Shown: in pieces, positions 1 to 8,796 of the stretch
Layout of the letters: each line of letters starts with the position of its first letter
Numbering within the stretch: position 1 is the stretch's first letter
NCBI GenBank assembly: GCA_035546295.1
Contig: DATKBT010000111.1
Span: 54,006 to 118,005 of the forward strand
Source of the DNA: DATKBT01 sp035546295
GTDB taxonomy: Bacteria > Acidobacteriota > Thermoanaerobaculia > Multivoradales > Multivoraceae
Direction: 5' to 3'
Length of the DNA stretch: 64,000 nucleotides
The notes under the pieces: model-generated
Told to the model about the DNA's origin: nothing
The model's input: the letters and a program-made list of their open reading frames with translations, nothing else
Database searches by the model: none
Position numbers and translations under genes: made by a program

Positions 1-1
1 G

Positions 2-1912
2 ATCGCGCGGGTGCTCGACCTGCGCATCGAGCTCGACCCGCCGGTGCTGGTCATGGAGCACGTCGAGGGCTTCGACCTGTCGCGGGTCGGCCGCTCGCTC
101 CCCGACCCGCAGCTCGCCGGGATGCTCGCCGAGGTCGCGCGCGCAGTCGATCACGCGCACCGCCTCGGCGTCGTCCACGGCGACCTCAAGCCGTCGAACA
201 TCCGGGTGGGGGCCGAGCTCGAGCCCAAGATCCTGGACTTCGGGCTCGCCACCCGTCTCGGCGATCGCGAGCGCATCCGGCTGCGCGGCACGTTGGCCTA
301 CATGGCGCCCGAGCGGCTCGTCCCCGAGGCGCCGATCGACGCGCGCGCCGATGTCTACTCGCTCGGCGTCGTGCTCTACCAGCTCCTGTGCGGGACGCTC
401 CCCTACCAGGGGGCGAGCGACGAGGCGCAGATCGCCGCGATTCGCGAGGGGATCCCGCGGCTGCCGATCGAGCTCGCGCCGCGTGTCGCCGAGCCGCTGC
501 AGGCGATCGCGCTGCAGGCGATGTCCCGCGAGCCCGGCGACCGCTACGCGAGCGCGAACGAGCTTGCCCTCGACCTCGAGCGCTTCCGCGACGGCCGCCC
601 CGTGCTGGCCCGTCCGGTGCTCTACCAGGCCACCCTCGCCGAGCGGCTGCGCGGCCACCTCGAGCAGATCCGCGAGTGGTCGCGGCTGAAGCTGATCTAT
701 CGGCACGAAGCGGCGGCGCTGGAGAGCGCCTACGGACGGCTCGAGGCGCGCGACGAGGACTGGATCGTGCAGAGCCGGCGCCTCACGCCGTGGCGGATCT
801 CGCTCTACCTCGGCGTCTTCGTGCTGGTGTGCGGTGCGCTGCTCTACCTGGCCGCTTACGTCGAGGGCGCGGTGGAGGGCGTTGCCGCGCCGCTCGTCGT
901 GCTGGTGCCTCCGCTCGTCGCGCTCGGCGCCGGCGCCGCGTGGCTGTTCCGGCGCGACGCCCGCGCGGTCGCGGTCGCCTTCTTCATGGCCAGCGTCGCG
1001 CTGGTGCCGATCCTGCTGCTGATCGCGCTGCGCGAGACCGGGATCTGGCCGGCGGCGGCAGGCGACGCCGACCAGCTCTTCCTGGACGGTCCGTTCTCCA
1101 ACCGCCAGCTCCAGGTCGCCGGGTTGCTCACCTCGGCCTGGTGCCTGGCGCTCGCCTACAGGACGAGAACGGTGGCGCTGAGCTCCAGCCTGCTGATCAC
1201 CGCGTTCCTGCTCGACCTGGCGCTGCTCGCCGACCTGGGGCTGAGGAGCTGGCTGGAGGAGGAGAATCTCGATCGCCTCGCCGTCCATCTGCTGCCGTTC
1301 CTGGCCATCGCCTGGATCGCCGGAGTGCTCGCGGATCGAAGCCGCGCGCCCTGGTTCTGCCGCCCGCTCTACGTCGGCGCCGCGTCGCTGGGCGTGCTGA
1401 TCGTGGAGCTGATGGCGCAGGATGGCGAGGTCTTCCGCCACCTCGGCCTCACGCTCGAGGCGCTGCGTCCAGAGGACGTGAGCCACGAGCGGTTGCTCGA
1501 GACGGTCGTCACCATGGTCGCCAACGGCGTGCTGATCGCCCTCGCCGCCTCCCTGCTCGAACGTCGCGGCAGCCTCGCGATGCTGCCGGCCGCGCGCTTG
1601 CTGGTGGTCGTCGCGCCCTTCGCCATGCTCAAGCCGCTCGGCTATCTGTCGGCGGTCGGCGAGTACTCCGTGCGCTGGGACTGGCTCTACCTCGGGCTGT
1701 CGCTCGCGGTCGCCTTCTGGAGCCACCTGCGCGAGCGTCGCAGCTTCTACTACGCCGGCGTGATCAACAGCGGGTTCGCTCTCTACTTCCTGACCGTCCA
1801 CAACGAGTGGTGGGACCGTCCGGCGTGGGGGACCTCGGTGCTGACCGTCGCGCTGCTGCTCCTCGCGCTGGGGCTGGTGCTGTTTCGCCGGGAGCGGCGG
1901 CAGCACGGGTAG
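2..1912 (+). CDS. Ser/Thr protein kinase with multi-pass membrane C-terminus, 5' truncated by window edge
   Basis: The reading frame is open from the first bases, so the N-lobe (glycine loop, catalytic lysine) lies outside the window; about 636 residues are visible. Counting from the GTG at 11, the catalytic loop reads HGDLKPSN at residues 56-63, so the arginine of the usual HRD is glycine while the catalytic Asp and Asn remain. DFG is at 76-78 and APE at 99-101. After about residue 255 the protein becomes a series of roughly ten hydrophobic segments up to the stop. This is a Hanks-type kinase tethered to a large membrane domain, which may sense a signal. HGD in place of HRD is tolerated in active kinases. 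Substrate is unknown. The downstream neighbour is convergent. Confidence 0.88.
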   Translation: MARVLDLRIELDPPVLVMEHVEGFDLSRVGRSLPDPQLAGMLAEVARAVDHAHRLGVVHGDLKPSNIRVGAELEPKILDFGLATRLGDRERIRLRGTLAYMAPERLVPEAPIDARADVYSLGVVLYQLLCGTLPYQGASDEAQIAAIREGIPRLPIELAPRVAEPLQAIALQAMSREPGDRYASANELALDLERFRDGRPVLARPVLYQATLAERLRGHLEQIREWSRLKLIYRHEAAALESAYGRLEARDEDWIVQSRRLTPWRISLYLGVFVLVCGALLYLAAYVEGAVEGVAAPLVVLVPPLVALGAGAAWLFRRDARAVAVAFFMASVALVPILLLIALRETGIWPAAAGDADQLFLDGPFSNRQLQVAGLLTSAWCLALAYRTRTVALSSSLLITAFLLDLALLADLGLRSWLEEENLDRLAVHLLPFLAIAWIAGVLADRSRAPWFCRPLYVGAASLGVLIVELMAQDGEVFRHLGLTLEALRPEDVSHERLLETVVTMVANGVLIALAASLLERRGSLAMLPAARLLVVVAPFAMLKPLGYLSAVGEYSVRWDWLYLGLSLAVAFWSHLRERRSFYYAGVINSGFALYFLTVHNEWWDRPAWGTSVLTVALLLLALGLVLFRRERRQHG

Positions 1913-2213
1913 ACCGCTGCTGATCCAAAGGTCGCAGGGGGCTTCCTGCCGTCCGAGGGACGAGCCCGAAAATGGGCGCGAGTCGGCGAGGTTCGAGTCG
2001 AGGGCTGCGCGCTCGTCGGCCGAGCGGGAGCTCGTCCGCAGGGCGCTATCGAGATCCGGGTTCGAAGTGGGCGAACGGTCGCCGATTGGCTGCCTCGGTG
2101 TAGCGGCCAACCGCCTGATCGGGCCTCCGATGACGCACGTGCACGGTGCGGAGTGGTCGCCACGATCGGCCGGTGCAGAGGAGTGTGCTCGCTGCCGGCC
2201 GGCAGCTCCCGGG
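1913..2213. other. Convergent intergenic region, nothing recognised
   Basis: This gap of about 300 bp lies between the 3' ends of the kinase and the ADOP permease. Two tRNA T-loop-like words (GTTCGAGTC and GTTCGAAG near 2000-2070) are not flanked by matching T-stems or a cloverleaf. I see no credible gene and no strong terminator. Confidence 0.5.
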
Positions 2214-5030
2214 TCATTCCGACCGCATCGCGCGCACCGGGTCCTCGCGCAGGATCCGGCGCGCCGGCCACAGGCTGGCGGCGAAGGCGATGAGGGTGAG
2301 CACGACGGTCACTGCCAGATAGGTCGGAAGATCGGTCGGCGCCACCTCGTAGAGCAGGCTGTCGAGCGCCCGCGAGGAGACGAGCGCGAGCGCCAGGCCG
2401 CCGAGCGCGCCGAGGGCGACAGGCAGCAGGACCTCGCGCTGGAGTAGCCGGACGATCTGCCGGGGCGTCGCACCCAGCGCCTGGCGGATGCCGGCCTCGC
2501 GCGTGCGCTCGGCGACCGCCCTCGCCACCACGCCGAGGATGCCGACCACGGTCAGCGCCAGGACGACCAGAGCGAACAGGCCGAGCACGGCCGCCGCGAG
2601 ACGCTCGCGCTCGAGGGTCTCGGCGAGGGTCTCGGTGAGCGCCACCAGCTCGATCGGCACGTCGGGGTCGAGCTCCCGCATCCGGTCCTCGGCCGCGCGG
2701 AACAGGCTGCGCGGGGAACCCCTGGTCTCGAGCAGCACGATCTCGGCGGCAACCGCTTCGGGTCGCGCCGCCTGGTGGACGTAGACCTCCGGCTGCTCGC
2801 CCCGCTCGGCCCGCCAGTGCCGCGCCTCGCCGACGACGCCGACCACCGTCAGCCACTCGAACCGGGGGTCGAAGTTCGAGCGCACCACCCGCCCGACCGC
2901 GCTCGCGCCTGGCGCGAGGCGACGCGCCAGGCTCTCGTTGATGACCACCGCGGTGTTGCCGTCGACGAGGCCTTCCTCGGGCAGGGTCTGGCCCTCGAGG
3001 ATCGGGATGTCGAGCAGCGAGAAGTACTCGGGAGTGATCAGCCGCCATCCGGCGATCGCCAGCCACTCCTCGGGCTCCTCGCGCGCGACGACCGGCGCCG
3101 ACCAGGTGCCCCAGTCGTAGGGCAGCAGGTTCGCGAGCGCGGTGCGCTCGACCCCCGGCAGGGCGCCGAGCTCCTCGCGCACCCTCTCGCTGAAGCGCAG
3201 GCGCGCCTCGGGATCGGGATAGCGCGAGCTCGGCAGGTGGACGTGGGCCGCCGCTACCCCGTCGACCTGGAAGCCGAGCTCGGCGCTGGCGACGCGGGTC
3301 AGGGTTCTCATCAGGAGCCCGGCGCCGGCCAACAGCAGGAAGGCGATCGCGATCTGGGTCCCGATCAGGAGCCCCCAGCCGAGCCGCCCGCGGCGGGGGC
3401 CGAGCGCTCCCGCGCGCAGCGCCCAGGCGGCGGGGGTGCGCAGCGACTGGCGGATCGGCAAGGCGCTGAACAGCAGCGTGGCGACCAGAGACAGCGCCAG
3501 CGCGAACAGCAGCGCCTGCCGGTCGACGTGCGCTTCGGCGAGGCGCGGGACCTGCTCGGCCCCCAGCCGGCGCACCCACTCGATCGCGGCGAGTGCCAGG
3601 CCGCAGCCGAGGGCGAGCGCCGGGATCGCGATCAGCGCCGCTTCGGCCAGCAGCTGCGAGGCCAGACGACCGCGGGTGGCGCCCAGCGAGCGACGCACCG
3701 CGATCTCGGCGCAGCGCCGGCGTCCGCGCGCCAGCAGCGAGGCGCCGACGTTGGCGCTCGCCACCAGCAGCACGAGCAGCGAGGCGCCGAACAGGGCGGC
3801 GACGACGCCGTCGAACGAGCCGACGATGCGCTCGCGCAGCGGCGTCCAGGTGGTGGCGACCATCTCGGTCTCCTCTCCGTACTCCTCCTGGATGCGGGCG
3901 GCGAGCGCATCGAGCTCGGCCTCGGCGCTTTCGGACGAGACGCCGTCCTCGAGCCGGACGACGACCTGGTAGGCGTGGGCGCCGCGCACGGTGCCGGGAT
4001 ATCGCTCGTGACAGACGTAGAGGTCGGCGGGCTCGAGAAAACGGAAGCCCTTCGGCAGCACTCCGATGACCCGGTACTGCTCGCTGGCGATGGTCAGCAG
4101 GAGGCCGTCGAGGTCCTCGCGCGCTCCCAGCGCGCGGCGCCAGAGCTCCTCGGTGACGATCGCGACCGGCGGACCCCCCGGCACGCCCTCCTCGGGCAGG
4201 AAGGTGCGCCCCTGGATCGGGCGCACGCCGAGCACGTCGAAGAAGTCGCGCGAGACGCCCAACGCGCGAACCCGCAGCGGCCGCTCGGCGCCGAGCACCG
4301 TGGTGTCGCCGCCCCATGTGGTCGACACCACGCCGTCGAAGAGGTGCTCCTGGCGCCGGAAGTCGACGAAGTTGGGGTAGGAGGGGAAGCGGGGGCGCCC
4401 CTCGGCGGTCTCCTCGCGCACGAAGTAGAGCTCGTCGGGCTCGGCGTAGGGGAGCGGGCGCAGCAGGATCGCCTCGAACAGGGCGAAGAGAGCGACCGCG
4501 CCGCCGATACCGAGCGCCAGGGTGGCGACGTTGCCGAGGGCGAACAGGGGACGACGCGCGAGGGCGCGCAGTGCGGTCCGCAGGTCGCCCGCGAACCCGC
4601 GGAGCAGATGGCGGCCGCGGGGTGCTTCGGTGTCGAGCCGCGCCCGGCGCTGCTGCGCTGCGGCGACCAGCCGCTCGTCGTGGCGTCGTTCTCGCTCGAA
4701 GCCGCGAACCAGCTCGTCGGGCTCGACGCCGGCCTCGAGCCCGCTCGAGAAGTGGTCGATCAGCTCCTCGATCAGCGCGGCGGTCGCTCGCGGGGCGCCG
4801 GCGCCGCGGCGTGCGACGCGCAGGAGGAGCTCGGCGATGGGGGCGGGAAGAGCTGTCGCTGCGATCAGCGACTCGATCTCGGGATCGAGCGGGTCGCCGG
4901 CGGGGCTTGGGGCATCGGGCGTGGGACGGGGGTTGGTGGCGCCGTTGGCGTCGGCGCGGAGGGCGGCCTCGGGGACGTCGGGAGTGTCGGCGGCCGAGGC
5001 CGGCGGGTCGGGTCCGCGGCGCGGGCTCAT
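2214..5030 (-). CDS. ADOP-family (MacB/FtsX-like) permease
   Basis: The protein has about 938 residues. An N-terminal cytoplasmic segment of some 140 residues, typical of ADOP proteins encoded next to PadR genes, precedes the first membrane helix (start of the MacB-like region, ALGIGGAVALFALFEAILLRPLPY). A periplasmic core domain and two FtsX-type permease domains follow, the last near the C-terminus with the motif GILGVVARAVAERTREAGIRQALGATPRQ split over the fifth and sixth helices. The chosen ATG at 5030 overlaps the TGA of the PadR gene (ATGA), indicating translational coupling; an in-frame ATG at 5087 lies inside the PadR gene and is less likely. From family knowledge, ADOP genes generally lack an adjacent ATPase gene, as here. 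The transported or sensed substrate is unknown. Confidence 0.9.
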   Translation of the reverse strand: MSPRRGPDPPASAADTPDVPEAALRADANGATNPRPTPDAPSPAGDPLDPEIESLIAATALPAPIAELLLRVARRGAGAPRATAALIEELIDHFSSGLEAGVEPDELVRGFERERRHDERLVAAAQQRRARLDTEAPRGRHLLRGFAGDLRTALRALARRPLFALGNVATLALGIGGAVALFALFEAILLRPLPYAEPDELYFVREETAEGRPRFPSYPNFVDFRRQEHLFDGVVSTTWGGDTTVLGAERPLRVRALGVSRDFFDVLGVRPIQGRTFLPEEGVPGGPPVAIVTEELWRRALGAREDLDGLLLTIASEQYRVIGVLPKGFRFLEPADLYVCHERYPGTVRGAHAYQVVVRLEDGVSSESAEAELDALAARIQEEYGEETEMVATTWTPLRERIVGSFDGVVAALFGASLLVLLVASANVGASLLARGRRRCAEIAVRRSLGATRGRLASQLLAEAALIAIPALALGCGLALAAIEWVRRLGAEQVPRLAEAHVDRQALLFALALSLVATLLFSALPIRQSLRTPAAWALRAGALGPRRGRLGWGLLIGTQIAIAFLLLAGAGLLMRTLTRVASAELGFQVDGVAAAHVHLPSSRYPDPEARLRFSERVREELGALPGVERTALANLLPYDWGTWSAPVVAREEPEEWLAIAGWRLITPEYFSLLDIPILEGQTLPEEGLVDGNTAVVINESLARRLAPGASAVGRVVRSNFDPRFEWLTVVGVVGEARHWRAERGEQPEVYVHQAARPEAVAAEIVLLETRGSPRSLFRAAEDRMRELDPDVPIELVALTETLAETLERERLAAAVLGLFALVVLALTVVGILGVVARAVAERTREAGIRQALGATPRQIVRLLQREVLLPVALGALGGLALALVSSRALDSLLYEVAPTDLPTYLAVTVVLTLIAFAASLWPARRILREDPVRAMRSE

Positions 5031-5380
5031 CCCGACTCCGAGCCGAGGACGCGCAGGCGTCCCAGAGCGGCGACCAGTCGGCGCCACTGGTCGCGGCTCC
5101 GCTCGAGGCGCCGGCGTCCCCGGGCGGTGAGCCGGTAGTACTTGCGGCGCCGGCCGCTCTCGGCGACCTGCCAGCGAGCCGCGATCCAGCCCTTGGCCTC
5201 GAGGTTGTAGAGCAGCGGGTAGAGCGTCGCTTGCCCCAGGTCGAGGAAGCCGTCGCTGGTTGCGGCCAGCTCCTCGGCGAGCTGGTAGCCGTAGCGCTCC
5301 TCGTCCTCGAGCAGTGCCAGCACCGCGGTCGCGCCCGCCCCGCGAATCAGCTCCGGCTCGGCCCGTTCGTTCCTTGCCAT
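5027..5380 (-). CDS. PadR-family transcriptional regulator (ADOP-associated)
   Basis: A 117-residue winged-helix protein. The N-terminal part has the PadR pattern (ATAVLALLEDEERYGYQLAEEL) followed by the wing region LGQATLYPLLYNLEAKGWI and the basic strand GRRRKYYRLTARGRRRLE. The ATG at 5380 was chosen because AGGA lies about 8 nt upstream and the conserved region starts soon after; an upstream in-frame ATG at 5446 would run through the operator-like palindrome. It overlaps the permease start by 4 nt, so it probably represses its own operon through the palindrome at 5424-5442. The ligand is unknown. Confidence 0.9.
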   Translation of the reverse strand: MARNERAEPELIRGAGATAVLALLEDEERYGYQLAEELAATSDGFLDLGQATLYPLLYNLEAKGWIAARWQVAESGRRRKYYRLTARGRRRLERSRDQWRRLVAALGRLRVLGSESG

Positions 5381-5423
5381 CGCCCGTCCTCCGTTCGTCT
5401 CGTCCCCTCCCGAAGGAGTTCGA

Positions 5424-5442
5424 CGACGCATACTATGTGTCG
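5424..5442 (-). promoter_or_regulatory. Putative PadR operator and promoter region
   Basis: A 19-bp near-perfect palindrome, CGACGCATA-C-TATGTGTCG with one mismatched pair, lies 44 bp upstream of the PadR start. On the minus strand a TTGACG hexamer (5446-5441) sits immediately upstream, so the palindrome would fill the 17-bp spacer before a weak -10 (TCGAAC, 5423-5418). Alternatively TATACT (5451-5446) is the -10 and the palindrome covers the start site. Either layout fits autorepression. This is inferred from position and symmetry. Confidence 0.5.
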
Positions 5443-5550
5443 TCAAGTATACGAGACGGACAGCGGGTTGTTTCGTTCAGGGAGCCGGCCCGGTCGCGGC
5501 CGGCGTTCCCTGCCGGCGTCCCGCCGCGCGCGCTTCGCTTCTGCGGAGGA

Positions 5551-7038
5551 TCACGAGCCGCCCGCGAGCTCCTTGGTCAGCCGATAGAGGAACTCCATGC
5601 CCTGGTCGAAGTCTTCGATCCGGATGCGCTCGTCGCGGCCGTGGGCGCGGACGTCGTCGACCTCCTGGAACAGGCCGGAGGCCCCGTAGACCGGGATGCC
5701 GGCGTTGCGCAGGTAGAGGCCGTCGGTGGCTCCCGCGCTCATCGTCGGGATCACGGGGACGCCGGGCCACATCTGCTCGGTGATCCGCTCGATCGCGCCG
5801 AAGACCTCGTCGGTGAGCGGCGAGGGCGGGCTCGGGGTCGCTTCGGCGTCCGGAGTGATGCTCACCGTCGGCTCGGCGGCGACCTCCTCGAGGGTGCCCA
5901 GCACCTCGAGCGGATCGTGGCCGGGTGCGATCCGGCAGTTGACGGTCGCGGTGGCGCGCTGTGGCAGCGCGTTGGGGGCGTGCCCGCCGGCCAGCTCGGT
6001 GGCGACGCAGGTCGTGCGCATGCGCGAGGCGAAGGCGGGGGTCTTCTCGAGGAGCGCGACCGCCTCGGGGTCGGGGGAGGGGCCTAGGATGCCACGCATG
6101 GCGGCCCCGGTCTGGGGGTCGACCAGCTCGGCGGTGCGCTCGAAGAACGCCCGCGTCACCTCGTTGAGCATCACGGGGAACTGGTGCTCGCTGATCCTGG
6201 TCAGCGCGCGCGCCAGCTCGTAGATCGCGTTGTCGGCGCGCGGCAGCGAGCTGTGGCCGCCAGGGTTCGTCGCCTCGAAGTGGAAGCTCTGGTAGAGCTT
6301 CTCGCTCGCCTGAACGTTGTTGGAGATCCGGCGGCCCCCCTGCAGGACTCCGCCTCCACCCTCGTTGAGCGCGAAGGCGGCGTCGATCAGGTCGCGGTGG
6401 TGCTCGAGCAGGTACTGGACGCCGTTGTGGGGCCCTCCTTCCTCGTCGGCGGTGAGCGCGACCACGATGTCGCGCGCCGGGACGAAGCCCTCCTCCTTCA
6501 GGCGAATGAGGTTGACGGTGTGGATCGCGGCTTCGTCCTTGTCGTCGGTGGTGCCGCGGCCGTACCAGTAGCCGTCGCGCTCGAGGAAGGTGAAGGGCTC
6601 GACGGTCCAGTCCTCGGGATGGGCCTCGACGACGTCGATGTGGGCGAGCAGCAGCATGGGATCGAGCTCGGGGTCGCTGCCGCGAAGGCGCGCCACCAGG
6701 TTCCCCTTGCGCGGAGCGGCTTCGATCACGCGCACGTCGCCGGCCGGGAAGCCGGCGGCGAGCAGGCGGTCCGCCATCGCCTGCGCCGCCGCGGTGTTGT
6801 CGCCGGCGGAGTGCGTCGTGTCGATCTCGATCAGCTCGGCGAGCGCCTCGCGGCCCATCTCGCGGTAGCGCTCGGGGGGGAGGTTGGCCTCCTGCGCGGC
6901 CGCCGGAAGCGCACCGAGCGCAGCGGCGCCGCACAGCCCGCCGAGGACCCAGAGCGACGGTCCTCGGAGACGGGTGCGAGGTTGGGCGAGCTCAGGGGGT
7001 CGGGTGGCTCGATCGGAAGGGTGGCGGTTCGATTGCAC
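5551..7038 (-). CDS. Secreted M20/M25/M40 family metallopeptidase
   Basis: A 495-residue protein with a long N-terminal signal region: basic residues, then a hydrophobic stretch LWVLGGLCGAAALGALPAAAQ ending near residue 49 (shown in part). M20 dinuclear zinc motifs are visible in order: LLAHIDVVEA (first His-x-Asp), YGRGTTDDK (bridging Asp), LTADEEGG (catalytic Glu pair), and a C-terminal VRAHGRDERI with the last His ligand. A central dimerisation insert is implied by the length. The family hydrolyses terminal peptide or amide bonds; the exact substrate is unknown. It is encoded divergently from the lipocalin-like gene at 7282. Confidence 0.88.
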   Translation of the reverse strand: MQSNRHPSDRATRPPELAQPRTRLRGPSLWVLGGLCGAAALGALPAAAQEANLPPERYREMGREALAELIEIDTTHSAGDNTAAAQAMADRLLAAGFPAGDVRVIEAAPRKGNLVARLRGSDPELDPMLLLAHIDVVEAHPEDWTVEPFTFLERDGYWYGRGTTDDKDEAAIHTVNLIRLKEEGFVPARDIVVALTADEEGGPHNGVQYLLEHHRDLIDAAFALNEGGGGVLQGGRRISNNVQASEKLYQSFHFEATNPGGHSSLPRADNAIYELARALTRISEHQFPVMLNEVTRAFFERTAELVDPQTGAAMRGILGPSPDPEAVALLEKTPAFASRMRTTCVATELAGGHAPNALPQRATATVNCRIAPGHDPLEVLGTLEEVAAEPTVSITPDAEATPSPPSPLTDEVFGAIERITEQMWPGVPVIPTMSAGATDGLYLRNAGIPVYGASGLFQEVDDVRAHGRDERIRIEDFDQGMEFLYRLTKELAGGS

Positions 7039-7281
7039 GGTGGGGCTCCTTGGCGTGGGCTCTCGCTGAGCCTGATGGGCTTCGGGCGCGGCGGCGAGCC
7101 GGGGTCTCCTATCGGTGTCGGCCCCGCTGGGCCTGCTGGGCCGCTGCGTGCCGGACGAGCCTCGATGTTAGTCGTCGCACGGATGGCGATATCGAGTGGC
7201 GGGTGTCGATTCTCACCGGGCTGGTTCGTCTCCAGCGAAACGACCGGAGGCGCGGGCACCGCCTCCAGAGGAGATGACGCC

Positions 7282-7821
7282 ATGTCCGCACCACGACGAC
7301 CCCCGCTTCACACCACCGGCCGCCGGCTCGTCCTCGCCTCCCTGATCGGGCTGCTCGCCGTTGCGCCCGCGCTGCTCGCCGGCGCCGATGGGGCCGACGA
7401 CGCCGTCGTGTTCGAGGCGATCAAGGCGCTCGCCGGCGACTGGCGCGGCACCTACCAAGGGGACGGGGGGAGCTTGCGTTTCGAAGTCACGTCCGGCGGC
7501 CACACCGTGATCCAGACCGAGTTCCCGGGGGAGCCCCACGAGATGCGGACGCTCTACTGGCTGGACGAGGGCAATCTGGTCGCCCAGCACTTCTGCATGT
7601 TGGGCAACCAGCCGCGCTGGGACGTCGAGAGCCCGGACGGCGGAGCGACCCTGCGCTTCGTGTTCACGGGCGGCGGCAATCTCGATCCCGCGGTCGACCC
7701 GCACGCTCACGAGGGGGTGATGACGATCGACGCCGCCGGCACGCTCGAGAGCACCTGGACGTTCTGGGAGGGCGGGGAGCCTAGCGAGACGAACACCTTC
7801 CGTCTCCAGCGATCGCAATAG
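7282..7821 (+). CDS. Secreted lipocalin-like beta-barrel protein
   Basis: A 179-residue protein. Start ATG 7282 is preceded by a GAGGAG ribosome-binding site; an ATG at 7274 is out of frame. Residues 1-35 form a signal peptide (RRLVLASLIGLLAVAPALLAG). The rest alternates beta-strand-like segments starting with LAGDWRGTYQGDGG, similar in style to lipocalin-like or DUF1579-type domains that bind small hydrophobic ligands. A hairpin GGAGGCG...CGCCTCC (7246-7266) lies just upstream of the RBS and could influence translation. Function is not assigned beyond fold resemblance. Confidence 0.7.
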   Translation: MSAPRRPPLHTTGRRLVLASLIGLLAVAPALLAGADGADDAVVFEAIKALAGDWRGTYQGDGGSLRFEVTSGGHTVIQTEFPGEPHEMRTLYWLDEGNLVAQHFCMLGNQPRWDVESPDGGATLRFVFTGGGNLDPAVDPHAHEGVMTIDAAGTLESTWTFWEGGEPSETNTFRLQRSQ

Positions 7822-8084
7822 TGCCGCGCGCGTCCGCCAACCGCTCCGGCCGCGCGCGCTTTCGAAGGCCGCTGCCGAACCAGGCGCGCCACTCCAGGGA
7901 ACGGCTCGGCCGGCAAGACGCCGACCGCGACGCGAAGCCGCCCAGGCTGGCGCGGAACGCAACCCTGGGCCCGCTTGCGCGTTCGTATCGTCTCTCGATC
8001 CGCAGAACCGCGGCCCCGAAGTCCGCGCACGCGGCGCGCCGGCATGGCCGCATCGTCCATCACGTCAACAGGAGCCCTGATTCC

Positions 8085-8462
8085 ATGTCACAAGCGCTCG
8101 AAGTCGGTCAGCAGCTCGTTGCCCTCTGCAAGGAAGGCAGGTACCTGGACGCCGTCGGCACGCTCTACGCGGACGACATCGTCAGCATCGAGGCTCAGGG
8201 GAGCGAGGAGATGCCGGCGCGCATGGAAGGGATCCAGGCGATCCGCGGCAAGAACGAGTGGTGGGGCGCCAACCACGAGGTGCACGCGATGGACGCGACC
8301 GGCCCGTTCGTCGGCCATCGCGAGGACCAGTTCGCGGTCAAGTTCGATCTCGACGTGACCCAGAAGCAGAGCGGCCAGCGCATGCAGATGTCGGAGGTCG
8401 CGCTCTACACCGTCAGGGACGGCAAGGTGGCGCAAGAGGAGTTCCTGTACCTGATGGCGTGA
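8085..8462 (+). CDS. SnoaL-like / NTF2-fold protein
   Basis: A 125-residue cytoplasmic protein starting at ATG 8085 with CAGGAG upstream. The N-terminal helix region (ALEVGQQLVALCKEGRYLDA) leads into LYADDIVSIEAQG and a C-terminal YTVRDGKVAQEEFLYLM, the layout of SnoaL-like NTF2-fold domains. Members bind small molecules or act as polyketide cyclases or isomerases; the catalytic role here cannot be read from sequence. It appears to be monocistronic. Confidence 0.75.
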   Translation: MSQALEVGQQLVALCKEGRYLDAVGTLYADDIVSIEAQGSEEMPARMEGIQAIRGKNEWWGANHEVHAMDATGPFVGHREDQFAVKFDLDVTQKQSGQRMQMSEVALYTVRDGKVAQEEFLYLMA

Positions 8463-8796
8463 GCGGCGCGCTGCGGCCATGGAATCCCATCCTCGCGGCC
8501 GGGATCCGCCCAGGACGTTGCGAACGCACCGCCCTTCGCGCGCTCGCGCGAACTGCCTGCGCGTTCCTCGCGCACAGCCTGCGCGTTCCTCGCGCACACT
8601 ATCCGTGCCCGCGGCCGTCGCGCCAGGCCGCGGGCACGATGCCGGGCGAGGGCACTGTGCCGGGCGAGGGAATCGTGCCGGGCGAGGGAATCGTGCTCGG
8701 TGACAGCCGTTCGCTCAATGAAGAGTCCGGCTAGCATGGCGAGTCAGTGCCAACGTCGATCGCCTGCCTCCTCGAGCCGCCAGGAAGCCGCGCGCG
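8463..8796. repeat. Intergenic region with two short tandem-repeat arrays
   Basis: Two perfect 22-bp units lie head to tail at 8555-8576 and 8577-8598 (core GCGTTCCTCGCGCACA). A second array at 8639-8692 holds three 18-bp units, the last two identical (GTGCCGGGCGAGGGAATC) and the first with four differences. A -10-like TAGCAT is at 8732-8737, 60 bp before the next gene. No coding region is supported here. Confidence 0.75.

Noticed and set aside
2000..2075. tRNA-like T-loop words
   Set aside because: No complementary T-stem, acceptor stem or anticodon arm could be formed.
8555..8692. Possible CRISPR-like repeats
   Set aside because: Units are directly adjacent without spacers and no cas gene is present.
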